From: Membranipora membranacea
Taxonomy: Eukaryota > Bryozoa > Gymnolaemata > Cheilostomatida > Membraniporidae
Assembly: GCA_914767715.1 (NCBI GenBank)
Contig: OU612068.1
Location: forward strand, 5,208,001-5,272,000
Direction of reading: 5' to 3'
DNA: 64,000 nucleotides
The translations under genes and the position numbers were made by a program. Of this stretch, positions 24,301 through 34,290 are shown piece by piece. Numbering within the stretch: the first letter of the stretch is position 1; each line of letters opens with the position of its first letter. The notes beneath the pieces were generated by a model. It was given only the letters and a program-made list of their open reading frames with translations. It made no database searches and was not told the origin of the DNA.

Positions 24301-26518
24301 ACCATTTTCCAGGGTGCTATTCAGAAATGGAAGACAATGTCAAGGATGTCAGATTTGCCAAAAGAAAGGTGAATATATAGTTCATATATTATGAATATAT
24401 GTATGTATATGAGTCAGTTAGGCTCAGGGGTAAGCACATGACCAGCCGGTTGTTGGTTCAAATCCCATTCGGCTTCCAAATGTCGTTTCGAATTTCAACT
24501 GATCACATAGTAGTCCCTTCGGATCAGGACAGATATATATATATATACTTTTATTGTCAGCAACAATTCATTATTTCAAATGTTTTTCATGATGTGACAT
24601 AAATGGCAAAAAAGAAAAATGATACAAACAAAGATTCAACAAAAAATATAAGACTATGCCAATAAACTGAAAAAATGTTGCACTAGCCTTTTCTTAAACA
24701 TATTCAAAGTAAGAGTGCTTCTCAATGAAGAGGGTAAAATATTAAAGTTTGTTGCTATTTTGTGGTTTAAGTTGTCTAATGGAGGTTTAAGTAAGTGTGT
24801 ATCTCTTCTTGGAAATCGGTGTGGTGTGGTAACAAAAAAATCAGAGATGTATGGAGGTGATAAATTATTCAGAGCCTTAAATCCCGTAATGCAAGTAAAA
24901 TAACTGCTCAGTATTGGAAGGGGTAAAATTTTAAGTGATGTACATAGGTCATTAGTAGGTGACAAATAAAAAGGTATATGTTGAACATTGGCCACAATTC
25001 TCAAGGCTCTTTTTTGCTGAGTGAAAATAGGGTTTGTGATATTTGATGCACATAAGTTGTAATATATATGGATACCATAAATGATATATTTATATTTATC
25101 ATAAATAAATAGACTTGAGTACATTAGTAGTTCTGTGTCACAGCTTGCACCAGTCACCAGGCACCAAGCTAAGTGAATTGAAGGCAATGGTTATGTAAAT
25201 TTCTCAGATGTTTGTTGGTGACATCACACAACATTATCAGATCACTTCTCTGCCTATTGGCTAAGATCAGAGGGTCATTGCCAATGGCTGATTAGTGCCA
25301 GTTGCAGATTTGGCAGCTTGCTGAACACATAAATCATCAGGAGGTTCATCGTGACCTCACACTTCTAGAATACATCATATTTTCAGTATGGGGATTAGGG
25401 GCATTTGCGGCCCAGCACAACCTCCATCAGACAGCCAATAATGACTCATCAATAAACAAAAATAATGGGATTATTAGTATCAAACTTAAATCTTTCCATT
25501 TGTATATATACCCATACTCTAATCATCGACTTTAATGTACAATAATGTTTATAGCCACTTGTCCAGAAAGGGAATGCGAACCAGCGCCACAAAAACAGTG
25601 GTGCAGAAATCTTCAGACGATCGACACCACCATCTTGGTAAGAAATAAAGCAAGCATGTGAACAAGAATAAGTGTGTGTAATATATCATAATAATAGTTT
25701 ATTTGCTGTACAATAAAGTATTATATTTAATTGGTCTGGTATGAAAAATCAATGTGTAACTATTTAGTTTCTGAGTAGGTCATTACAGGGCCTCACACCC
25801 CCCCCCCCTTTTGTGACCTAAAAATATGACCTTTGATTATGTTTTCAGCATTCAGCATTTTGTGAGTGGAAAATATGACCTTACATTATTATGTTTTCAG
25901 CCTGATGGAACCGTGTGTGAAGGATGTCCATTCTGTGACCCTGAAGATGTGATATGCATTGCGCTGCCATGTCCTAATCCAGGAAACTGCAATCAACCAA
26001 TCACAAACACATTTGAAGTAGGTTTGAATTATGTATCAGAATACATAATGACCTTTATGTGATGTAAAACTATGACTCAACCTGTAATTCTAGCCAAAAT
26101 TTGTTAAAATCATGTGGCTTTTTTCAGAGTCTGCATCAATATAAACCAGCCTGAAAGCCCTAATTGAAATAATATAAACCATATTGCATTGACTTCTGTC
26201 TCATAAATGAGGACTCAAAAATGTAATAATTTAGGTCAGTTTTGTTTTCAATCTACAGACCCCAGGTTTTAAAACCATTTATGTGCCTGTGTTATTGTTG
26301 GTTAATATAGATATGGCTAATTCAATATGATTTATTTGTAGTTTTTCGGAAAGACATGCCCTGGCTGCCCGTCTCCATGTCCATTTGAGCCAATCTGCCG
26401 AAGACCTCAGATCTGTCCTGCTTGCCTTCCTCCACCAGGATATGTTTCTCCTCCTCCCGGTGAAGATGGCTGTGTACCCTGTCCTCCATGTGGCATCGGT
26501 GGTAGTATTACAGCTTAG
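21310..26518 (+). CDS. secreted cysteine-rich protein, 7 exons
   Basis: Exons 21310-21360, 21763-21808, 23490-23640, 24313-24368, 25555-25637, 25901-26017, 26342-26518, all in phase, 226 residues. Residues 1-17 are a signal peptide (MKTVTLLISLAALALPL). About 28 cysteines follow, in CxxC and CxxxC spacings: CLTGCKVC, CQGCQIC, CEGCPFC, CPGCPSPC, CPAC and a final GCVPCPPCG. The last exon, CLPPPGYVSPPPGEDGCVPC, resembles an antistasin-like or VWC-type module (C, GY, GC.C), but I cannot assign a family. The third acceptor was chosen at TTAGGGTAG because the alternative two bases past TTAG gives an in-frame stop. AATAAA at 26682-26687 is a likely poly(A) signal. The introns carry antisense LINE relics, a SINE and a U2-like repeat. 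Part of the last intron and the 3' flank are copied at about 33005-33830. Confidence 0.75.
21985..22075. mobile_element. fold-back element, related to 35924-36003
   Basis: TTATATTGCAAAAGTCG and its near inverse CGACTCTTGCAATATAA flank a short GC-rich middle. The preceding AAAGTTCATTCTCTCTGGGGTGGCGGA matches the left arm of the element at 35924-36003. A third partial match, AACTTTTGCAATATCCCTT, is at about 22591. It lies in intron 2 of the cysteine-rich gene. Confidence 0.5.
22709..23131 (-). mobile_element. non-LTR retrotransposon relic (reverse transcriptase C-terminal part)
   Basis: The reverse-strand frame reads RSVISYASPAWFSILSD, then KIQRSTTRTILPDLSYDERLEVL. This is the pattern found after the catalytic domain of LINE reverse transcriptases of the jockey/CR1 type (S..EYASPVW, K.Q.RA.R.I, Y.ERL..L). 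The catalytic motifs and everything upstream are missing, so it is a 5'-truncated copy, antisense inside an intron of the cysteine-rich gene. Confidence 0.7.
24408..24480 (+). mobile_element. tRNA-like SINE head
   Basis: It has an A-box-like GTTAGGCTCAGGGGTAAGC and a B-box GTTGGTTCAAATCCC within a CCGGTTG...CGGCTT context, in intron 4 of the cysteine-rich gene. It differs from the SINE at 17728. A TA microsatellite at about 24533-24547 may mark the end of its tail. Confidence 0.5.
24657..25105 (-). mobile_element. second, different LINE relic
   Basis: The reverse-strand frame contains YGIHIYYNLC, then IFTQQKRALRIVANV, LKILPLPILSSYFT and FKALNNLSPPYISDFF. This is the layout of the reverse-transcriptase C-terminus in CR1/L2-like LINEs (YG...WG, QK.A.R.I, L..LP). 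Its sequence is unlike that of the relic at 22709-23131. It is truncated and antisense to the host gene. Confidence 0.7.
25241..25327 (+). mobile_element. U2-snRNA-headed repeat, copy A
   Basis: It begins ATCACTTCTCTGCCTATTGG followed by CTAAGATCAG, matching the 5' end of animal U2 snRNA (ATCGCTTCTCGGCC..TTGGCTAAGATCAA) from its first base. An unrelated shared body follows: CCAATGGCTGATTAGTGCCA and TTTGGCAGCTTGCTG. Copies B (30107-30194, reverse) and C (31263-31342) share both head and body. It lies in intron 4 of the cysteine-rich gene. Confidence 0.65.
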
Positions 26519-27307
26519 AAGTAGTACAAGGACAAACAAAATACAACATGGCTTTAATATCACTATAGCCTAGAAAATTAATGTGTTTTTTTTAATTAAA
26601 AGCATAAAAGCTTGGCCTTACTGCTAAAAAATTAAAAAGTTAAAAAATAATAAAATTGTTGATGTGCTGAAATAGTCGAGCAATAAAAGTTTATACATGT
26701 TCTTAGATACTGTGAATGAAGTTATGACGACAGTATATTTCACTCATGTACTTCCCTATGGCCGCAGCTAAACTTCAAGGGTGGTTTTTCCGTTCCGGAA
26801 TAGCTTTACGACCAGTTTGATTCTGTGATTTTGTACCTCACAACAAGGGGTCTCCACTCTTTGTTCACAATAAGCAGTTGATTATCCTTCTTGATGATAT
26901 CTTCTCATCTGGCAGTGTTTATTAACAATAGCTGCTGATCATGCAAGACGCCGGAGTACCTTGCCAGGTATAAGATGTACATAAAAGACCAATACATCAA
27001 TTCATCACCCAGTCGATTCACATTCAAAGATGCTTAGCAGACATGATTATCTTTCCTTTTTTAGGGAGATTATGAGCAATCTTGTTTTTTTTGCACAAAT
27101 TTTGGAATGAATTTCTGAATTTGCTGGTAGGGCTGAGGAAAATCTAATAGGCCCAAGAGAAGAGGTAGTATGATTATAAGTTATTGTATTTTATCATGAT
27201 AATATACTAATTCGATTCAAATGTAAGCAAAAATATGAAAAGATGATGTAAAACTCATAAATGTGGAACAATGTATGAATAATAATAAGGTTTTGCATCA
27301 CAAAGGA
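26519..27307. other. intergenic between convergent genes
   Basis: It holds the AATAAA (26682-26687) of the cysteine-rich gene and the 3' flank of the reverse-strand FReD gene. Most of it is repeated at 33258-33830. No gene seen. Confidence 0.5.
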
Positions 27308-29012
27308 TCAATAGGCTGGTCTGAATTTCATCTCAGTTTTAGTTAAAGAATTGTAATAAGTTTTCCATTGGTTCCAGTTCACTCCATCAGCATATGATTC
27401 GTGGGGCCCTCCATAGTAAAACCCATTCAGATTGGCACTGTGACATTTGTTGTACCACCAGGCGCCCTTATATGTGGTAGCACATGAGTTTGGCCATGTA
27501 TCCTGATCCCTGTCCTTGGTAGAAAATCTCTGACCATTTGCGTTAGCCATTGAGTCACCTGTAATGAATTTGACAGCAGACAATGAATATGAACACCAGA
27601 AGAAATTTAACTCGATCATTTAATCACTACGAAATCATAAATGAGAATTAGATTCTTTGGAAAATAATATACTTAACCCATAACAGTGAAATAAATTGCA
27701 ATGAAATATCAGGTACTGCTCTTTTTGCTGCATTTGCTTGACAATTTAATAACCAAATGTGAAATCATACAGCTGGACTACATGTGATCAATGAGATATG
27801 CAATCGATTTCAGTGTTAAGACCATTTGACTCACCTGTTACTGTTGATGAGCTCAGGTAGTTGTTAACCGACATTCTGTAACTATCAGCCTCTGATCCTA
27901 TGCTGAAGTTACCATACTGTGCAAAGGCTCTATCATTATCGGAAGACTCTAAATCGATCCGCAGCTGATTATTTTGGTGCAGGTTTGTAAGTACATACAG
28001 GTTGTCGTTACCTAACCAGTGCTCTGCTCTGGCCTCACCAAATCCTAGTTTGTAGTTGGCCCAGTTTCTGAAGAAATCCACAGATCCATCTATTCTCCTC
28101 TGGAATACCTACATGAGAAAAGCTCATGTGATCATGTTTCATGCAGTACTTACCGTGTTAAACCATAACTCTAAACAAGGGTTTTTTTAATCAACTAATA
28201 AAGGAAATAGCTTGGCGGCCACTAAAATCATTACATCATCAACAGATTTTGCTCAGCTTAGTCCTAAAATTCAATAGCCAATCAGGTGGTATTTGTATTG
28301 GGGTGAAAGGGGTCGAGTGCTAGACAGGAAATATTAACTTTTGATTACAGCAAACTTCTTTTTTAATATAAAGTGAGCTGATGCGGTAGAATGGTTTGAT
28401 ATTCTAGTTGTCTTAACTAGCCATTGCTTCGAACAAATTTAACAAATCGAGTTTCATATTGTAATTGCTTGTAACATAATAACTTACAGTCCAACCACCA
28501 CCATCGGTAGTCTGATCACAGTAGACTGGTATAGAGTAGTCTGAGAACCCAGTAGGATAGATGTTATAAACTCCATCTAGAGTCCTTCCTCTACACAGAT
28601 AATCTAAACATGTCCTCGGCTCTCTTACAGACTGCTGAAACTCCTGACAGTATGTGGCCAAGCCATGTGACTAAAAAAATCATGAATAAAACATATTTTG
28701 AGGTTCATTAATGACCTCCTGAAGTTTGCAGCAAACAGGCATAAATCACTCATCATACATAGACAGACAAACAGATATATCAACAAAAACAACGCTGAAG
28801 GTTAGAAAATCTACTTGATGGTTTCGAACTAGAATTCATAGGTTTTGATAGGATTCGAATTTCATAGGATTTGATAACAAAGGAGTTGATAGGATTCGAA
28901 ATAGGATTTGATAGGATTCGACATTTTACATGCGTGTATATCATAATTTACTTACATTAGCCAGTGCCGATGAGATGAGAACAAGCACACCAAGTGTGGT
29001 GAGACAATTCAT
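27308..29012 (-). CDS. secreted fibrinogen-domain (ficolin-like) protein, complete
   Basis: Exons on the reverse strand: 29012-28956, 28670-28488, 28108-27835, 27558-27308, all in phase, 254 residues. Residues 1-18 are a signal peptide (MNCLTTLGVLVLISSALA). The domain then runs RGRTLDGVYNIYPTG, YCDQTTDGGGWT, RRIDGSVDFFRNWANYKLG, HWLGNDN and FSTKDRDQD (the usual calcium loop). It ends with CATTYKGAWWYNKC (197-210), NLNGFYYGG and KFRPAY. These are the complete hallmarks of a ligand-binding FReD lectin. It has no collagen stalk. It is the near-identical paralogue of the gene at 12656-14282, inverted and 13 kb away, with the same exon phases and lengths for exons 1-3. A partial copy of its last exon lies at 33830-34064. 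Confidence 0.92.
28825..28925. repeat. short direct repeats in FReD intron 1
   Basis: GATAGGATTCGA and ATAGG(A/T)TTTGATA alternate six or so times. It is a small degenerate satellite inside the first intron of the reverse-strand FReD gene. Confidence 0.55.
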
Positions 29013-29105
29013 TTTGACTCTTTGAGATGATGATAATAAAATTTATGGTTTGTAACAGTCTCCTCACTCTGATAGCAGGTGATGAACTGACCTACAATGA
29101 GAGAT

Positions 29106-29121
29106 GCATCAGCTTATATGG
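29106..29121 (-). promoter_or_regulatory. TATA box and conserved core promoter of the second FReD gene
   Basis: On the reverse strand, CATATAAGCTGATGCA lies about 95-110 bases before the start codon. It matches the promoter core of the paralogue at 12575-12590. Confidence 0.6.
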
Positions 29122-30106
29122 CTTTGATCAGGGCTGAGATGATTCATTAATTATTTGTTTGAGGTTATTTGGCTCATTAGATTTTCCTCCTTCTTCAGAT
29201 TGCAACACTAGTTTTTCCTCATTGCAGCAGTATATCCTGCGCAAGGTCAGGCAGCTGAATCAGCCAGATTAAATCACAATATACCACATAATCACTCAAC
29301 CAAGAGGAAAAGAGTGAAGCAGTGTATTAATAACAATCTAAAACAGATAAGTTTCTTACTAACACAACAGATGATTATTCATCTGGTCATTTAATTTGCA
29401 GGAATTCGCAGCAATTTGAAGGAGGCACTTTATGCAGACCACCACATCCTTGTTGGGTAGTACTTTGCATCATTCAGCAATGACTGCAGTAAGATTTTGA
29501 AATTATCACAAGAGAAATGATTTCATTTTGAACATTGATGTGAATAACTGTGAAAATCATTTGTTTTGCAAAAAATCATAGCAAGACTTATGTTACTGTT
29601 ATCACATAAAGAGTTGGGAATCAAAATAGGGAAAAACCAAATCAGACAATTCTTGCCGTAACAAAGTTAAGAAGCAGATATAAATTTATATAAATTATCA
29701 GGACTTTATATGAAGGCAGCAGTTTTCAGAACCACACAGGATATCTGGTTGAAACGATATTACACATTTGGATCTGGAAATAGTTGGTTTATCAGATTTG
29801 GTTCAGTTGCAATATTTCCTCGCTTCAGAAAAACATCAGACATTTTTCATTAAAACCCTACCACCAATCATATTAAGAGGCTGCAGATAACATCAACATA
29901 TTAATGATACTTTGTCAGTAGGCTTTTTTCTATATTACTCACATTATAAAAAGTGTAACCTGCTGTTTGCTGAGAAACAGAAGATTGGGCTGTCCCTAAA
30001 AAGAGGGATGCAAGGTGCCCTAATCCTCATACTGAGAATGTGATACATTCTAGAAAACTAGAATGCATCCTAGAGGTGAGGCGATAGAGGATCTCCTAAT
30101 CATAAG

Positions 30107-30194
30107 TGTGCAGCAAGCTGCCAAAACTGAACTGGCACTAATCGGCCATTGGCAGTGACACTTTGATCTTAGCCAATAGGCCGAGAGGTGTAAC
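30107..30194 (-). mobile_element. U2-snRNA-headed repeat, copy B
   Basis: Read on the reverse strand: CTCTCGGCCTATTGGCTAAG then ATCAAAGTGT, matching U2 snRNA over about 30 bases. The body CACTGCCAATGGCCGATTAG and TTTTGGCAGCTTGCTGCACA is shared with copies A and C. GATGCATTCTA further downstream (about 30058-30069) is also shared with copy C. Confidence 0.7.
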
Positions 30195-30579
30195 CTCATC
30201 ACCCATCTAATCATTTCTATTTTCAGAAATAACCTGAAACATGGGACATAATTCATGAGTCTACAGTGACGTGATGTGCAGGGCTGTCAACTCTATACTC
30301 TTTTACGAGTAGATCTGCTCTTTTTCAAATTCTACTTTCAACTGCTGCTTTTATCAGAAAGCTTATAAATCTACTCGTTGTTAACTTTTAGGGTCTCATT
30401 GCACACAAAAAATTGGGGAAGCCCTGCTCCCGACTCACTTAACAGGAGAATACTCTGGCGCCCCTCCCTCACCCTCCCTGCGTGCCATTCGTTGATCCAT
30501 CCATAGCCCCAACAAATTCTTCTCCTGACAACTTAGCCAACAAACCATGCTGAGGTATGATTGGCTGATACCATAAGTA

Positions 30580-30690
30580 TCAGGAGTACACAGGCACTAC
30601 ATGGCTTATAAACAAGGAAACACATCCTATATATTAAGGAGCATGTGTCAGTACATTTGGTGTCACATTTGATTAATTCTTTTCATGACC
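30580..30690 (+). repeat. copy of the block at 21037-21150
   Basis: TATCAGGAGTACACAGGCAC, AACAAGGAAACACATCCTA and ATGTGTCAGT..TTTGGTGTCA are shared with 21037-21150. There the block directly precedes the cysteine-rich gene; here no gene follows. Confidence 0.6.
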
Positions 30691-31262
30691 ATAGTCCCTT
30701 TTCGTTGAATAGGTTACCTCCCTGAACACTTTAATTATTAGAACCAAACCTTAGGAAATAAACATCTTTTGAAAACCTTCTAATCCCTCAAATAAGAGCA
30801 CAAAATTTCATCTTGACAAGATGCAGCTAGACAAAAGGTAACATGAGCGAGACTAATGATGTCGAGTTTAAAAAAATTTCACATTGATTAGAAGTTATCT
30901 TCTCAAATATATTGGAGAGATAACTCAAACTGAAACAATTTGGCTAGGGAATCCCTGTTTGCCAGTTTCCTGATGCAATATAGCGAGCAACAAGTAACTA
31001 CATTTGAAAAACATTGAATAGTCCAGTGCACTAATTCCACGTATAACCCACATCCTACATATTTTAGTATGTTCAGTAAGTGTTTCCCCCCCTGGCGGAG
31101 TTAATATTACAATGATATTGTGATATTATATCTGTGAGACATCAGTAGTTGTGTGTTTTGGTCACAGCTGAGGCTCATTGAACTGTAATGGTTAGTCACT
31201 ACGGTTGTAGTGGGTGAGTAGGTTGCTTAGACGTGGGTCGGTGACATCCGAAACATCATATG

Positions 31263-31342
31263 ATCTCTTCTCCGCCTAAGATCAATACGCCACTGTCAAA
31301 GGCTGATAAGTGCCAGTTTCAGTTTTGGCAGCTTGCTGCACT
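31263..31342 (+). mobile_element. U2-snRNA-headed repeat, copy C
   Basis: ATCTCTTCTCCGCC-TAAGATCAA (TATTGGC lost) is followed by the shared body GGCTGATAAGTGCCAGTTTC and TTTTGGCAGCTTGCTGCAC, then GATGCATTCTA as in copy B. Confidence 0.6.
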
Positions 31343-31467
31343 TTTAAGATGCATTCTAATTTCTAGGATTTACCACAGTCTCTGTTTGAGGACTTTTCAC
31401 CACTCCTTAGGTAAATCATGTATTGACGAAAGCGGACTGAACATTGCAAACTTCAAGCATGGACTCA

Positions 31468-32507
31468 ATTTTCCCACAGCTGGGTTTATCCCGCAGCTGG
31501 ATTTTCCCACAGCTGGGTTTTCCCAACAGCTGGGTTTTTTCCACAGCCGGGTTTTCTTCACAACCGGGTTTTCCCCAGAACCTGGATTTCCCCAAACCTG
31601 GGGTTTTCCTTAAACCTGGGGTTTTCCCCAAACCTGGGATTTTCCCCATAACTGGGTTTTCCCAACAACCGGGTTTTCCCCAGAGCCGGGATTTCCCCAC
31701 AGTTGGGTTTTCAAGCAGCCGGGTTCTACTCTACCACAGCTAGGTTTTTTCCACTAGGTTTTCCCTACAACCGGGTTTTCCCCACAACCGGGTTTTCCCC
31801 AGAGCTGGGATTTCTCCACAGCCGGGTTTTCCACACAGCCGGGATTTCCCCATAACCGGTTTTCTCCATAGCCAGGTTTTCCCAACAGTTGGGTCTTCTC
31901 CTTCACCGGGTTTTCCCCACAACCGGAGTTTCCCCGCAGCCGGGTTCTCCCCACCGCTGTTTTTTCCCCACAGCCGGGTTTTCCCCATAGCCAGGTTTTC
32001 CCAACAGTTGTGTTTACCCCACAACCGGGTTTTCCCACAGTTGGGTTTTCCCCACAGCCGGGTTCTCCTCACAGCTGTTTTTCCCCACAGCTGGGTTTTC
32101 CCCATAGCCAGGTTTTCCCAACAGTTGTGTTTACCCCACAACCCGGTTTTCCCCACAACCCGGTTTTCCCCACAGCCGGGTTCTCCTCACAGCTGTTTTT
32201 CCCCACAGCCGGGTTTTCCCCACAGCCAGGTTTTCCCAACAGTTGTGTTTACCCCACAGCCGGGTTTCCCCACAGCTGGGTTTTCCCCACAGTTGGGTTT
32301 TCTCCTTCACCGGGTCTTCCCCTCAACCGGGGTTTCCCCACATCTGGGTTTTCCCAACAGCTGGGTTTTCCCCACAGCTGGGTATTCCTCACAACCGGGT
32401 TTTCCCCAGAACCTTGATTTCCCCACACCTGGGGTTTTCCCCACAACTGGGTTTTCCCAACAGCTAGGTTTTCCCCACAGCCGGGTTTTCCCCACAGTTG
32501 AGTTTTA
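31468..32507. repeat. 17-bp minisatellite with 119-bp higher-order repeat
   Basis: About 61 tandem units with consensus CAGCCGGGTTTTCCCCA. A block of seven units (about 119 bp), marked by CCAACAGTTG, recurs with the marker near 31888, 32007, 32124 and 32242. A longer block at about 31510-31690 resembles 32345-32500. Open frames on both strands (for example 32008-32508 +, 31740-32156 -) arise because the unit has no stops; their F-P-Q-G or G-K-W-E strings are not proteins I would annotate. GGGTTTTCCC occurs about twenty times. Confidence 0.9.
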
Positions 32508-33004
32508 ATAGTTCAGTTTGAACCATGGGTCTAACTTTCCCAGTTTCATTATGCAAGGAAGGTAATGATTTTTACCAACTGCAAAGTCCTAAAGTCATGG
32601 GTTATCTTATTGCTAGATAAATTATAAATGCCAATACCAAGTATATGATCAATCCAGGTCAGACATCCAGCACCCGTAGGTAACATCTCAATTATCAATA
32701 TGCAATAATAACATATAATAATCAAACAGGGCCTCAATACTGCAAACATACCCTATCTAAAGCCTAATCACGTCCAAGATACAGGTTCCAATGGTGCAAA
32801 CAAACTTCCAATGTGGTTACGTCGCCCACAATTAAATGCCTCAGTGCCTGAATGCTAATGCTCCAAAAAGTGTCTTGTCTAGGTTTACTATTAACACACA
32901 ATGATCTTTATGTGACGAACATCAAGCCAGCCAATTCCAGCCAACATTGGTTGGAATCAGTAGCTTTTTTCTAAAGACTCAGAAGTGCGCCTGTACATAG
33001 TTCT
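32508..33004. other. intergenic, no gene seen
   Basis: AT-rich single-copy sequence between the minisatellite and the duplicated segment. Confidence 0.4.
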
Positions 33005-34290
33005 TAAAAATGAACCGCCTCAATATAACCAGCATGAAAGCCCTGAATAAAAATATTTAAACCATATTACATCAAAATGTCTCTGAGAAATGATGATTGA
33101 AATATGAAATAACATTGGTTAGTTTGTTTTCAATATTCCACCATGCAGTGCAGATCTAGAAACAATAATAGGCAATTTCGCGACCTGTTCCACTGTAATA
33201 AAATTGATTATTAATAATCAGTGTAAAACCCATACGCAGTTGAGAGCTACTGCGTATGGGATGTTGATGTTGATGTGCTAAAACAGTCGAGCAATAAAAG
33301 CTTATACATGTTCTCAGATACTGTGAATATAATTAAGACGACAGTAATATTTCACTCATGTACTTTCCTATGGCTGCAGCTAAATTTCGATGGTGGTTTT
33401 TCTGTTTTGACAGAGTTTTACAACCTGTTTGATTCTGTAATGTTGTACCTTACAACAAGGGGTCCCAACTCTTTGCTCACAATAAAACACAGGTACATAA
33501 AAGGCCAATACAACGTAAAATCATCACCTACAGCCAGTTCACATTCAAAGAAGTTTAGCAGACATGATTCTGTTGCTATTTTAGGAATACAATTATGATC
33601 ATTCTTGTATTTTTTGCACAACTTAATGCTGGATTGAGTTTCTGAGTTTGCTGGTAGTCTGAAAAAAATCTAGGTTGCCAAAAGGTAGCACGATTATAAG
33701 TGATTGTATTTTACTATGATTATATACAAAAAATATAAATGATCACTTTATATAAAACGCCTAAATGTGGAACAATGTATACTAATACTAATACATATGA
33801 ATACTAATAGTATTATACATCAATAACGATCAATAGGCTGGTCTGAATTTCATCTCGGTCTTAGTGAGAGATTTGTAACAACATTTCCATTGGTTCCAGC
33901 CAACTCCATCAGCATATGATTCGTGAGGCCCTCCATAGTAAAACCCATTCAGATTGGCACTGTGACATTTGTTGTACCACCAGGCGCCCTTATATGTGGT
34001 AGCACATGAGTTCGGCCATGTATCCTGATCCCTGTCCTTGGTAGAAAATCTCTGACCATTTGCAACCTTAATTTTATCCTTTAACTTTATTGGCATCTAT
34101 AGTGTCAAAAGTGCCATTAGACAAGTAACAAAAAGTGTAATATGATTGAATGGTTATAGATTAATTTAAAGGAGGCACTCAAAACAAACCACCACTTGTT
34201 TGTTGGGTAATACTTCTGACCATTCAGCAATGACTGCCACCTATGAAATCATCTCAATAGAATTATTATTTTTAATGTTTATTGAGAGTG
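33005..34290. repeat. partial segmental duplicate of 26110-29540
   Basis: It is a colinear mosaic copy with two internal losses: the last exon of the cysteine-rich gene and exons 1-3 of the FReD gene. It retains the poly(A)-signal neighbourhood GAGCAATAAAAG (about 33286-33300) and the last FReD exon. Confidence 0.75.
33830..34064 (-). pseudogene. orphan last exon of a FReD gene
   Basis: The reverse-strand frame from NGQRFSTKDRDQD to KFRPAY and stop is nearly identical to the last exon of the gene at 27308-29012. Changes are few, for example NWNQWKTYYN to GWNQWKCCYK. The complete pocket (CATTYKGAWWYNKC) is present and open. Upstream, the acceptor and the first residues of the exon (GDSMANA) are replaced by unrelated sequence. 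No other FReD exon follows on the reverse strand up to the next gene. It is a duplication relic with no visible means of expression. Confidence 0.85.

Larger units (their letters stand above)
26110..29540. repeat. source region of a segmental duplication (partner 33005-34290)
   Basis: Matching blocks: about 26115-26260 with 33005-33140; 26650-27310 with 33258-33833; 27308-27550 with 33830-34064; 29400-29530 with 34150-34280. Order and orientation agree. The partner lacks about 26260-26645 (last exon of the cysteine-rich gene) and about 27556-29400 (first three exons of the FReD gene). Confidence 0.75.
29122..31262. other. intergenic, repeat-bearing
   Basis: No gene seen. Contents: the flank block shared with 34150-34280 (about 29400-29530), U2-headed repeat B (30107-30194, reverse) and the block shared with 21037-21150 (30580-30690). 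Confidence 0.5.

Noticed and set aside
24399-24602. 67-residue open frame
   Set aside because: It overlaps the tRNA-like SINE and a TA microsatellite.
26279-26563. 94-residue reverse-strand frame
   Set aside because: Antisense shadow of the last exon of the cysteine-rich gene.
31468-32507. CRISPR array
   Set aside because: The units are contiguous without spacers, and the locus is a eukaryotic minisatellite.
31416-32508. Several long open frames on both strands with F-P-Q-G or G-K-W-E repeats
   Set aside because: They are translations of a stop-free 17-bp tandem unit, open in many frames at once, with no splice or promoter context.
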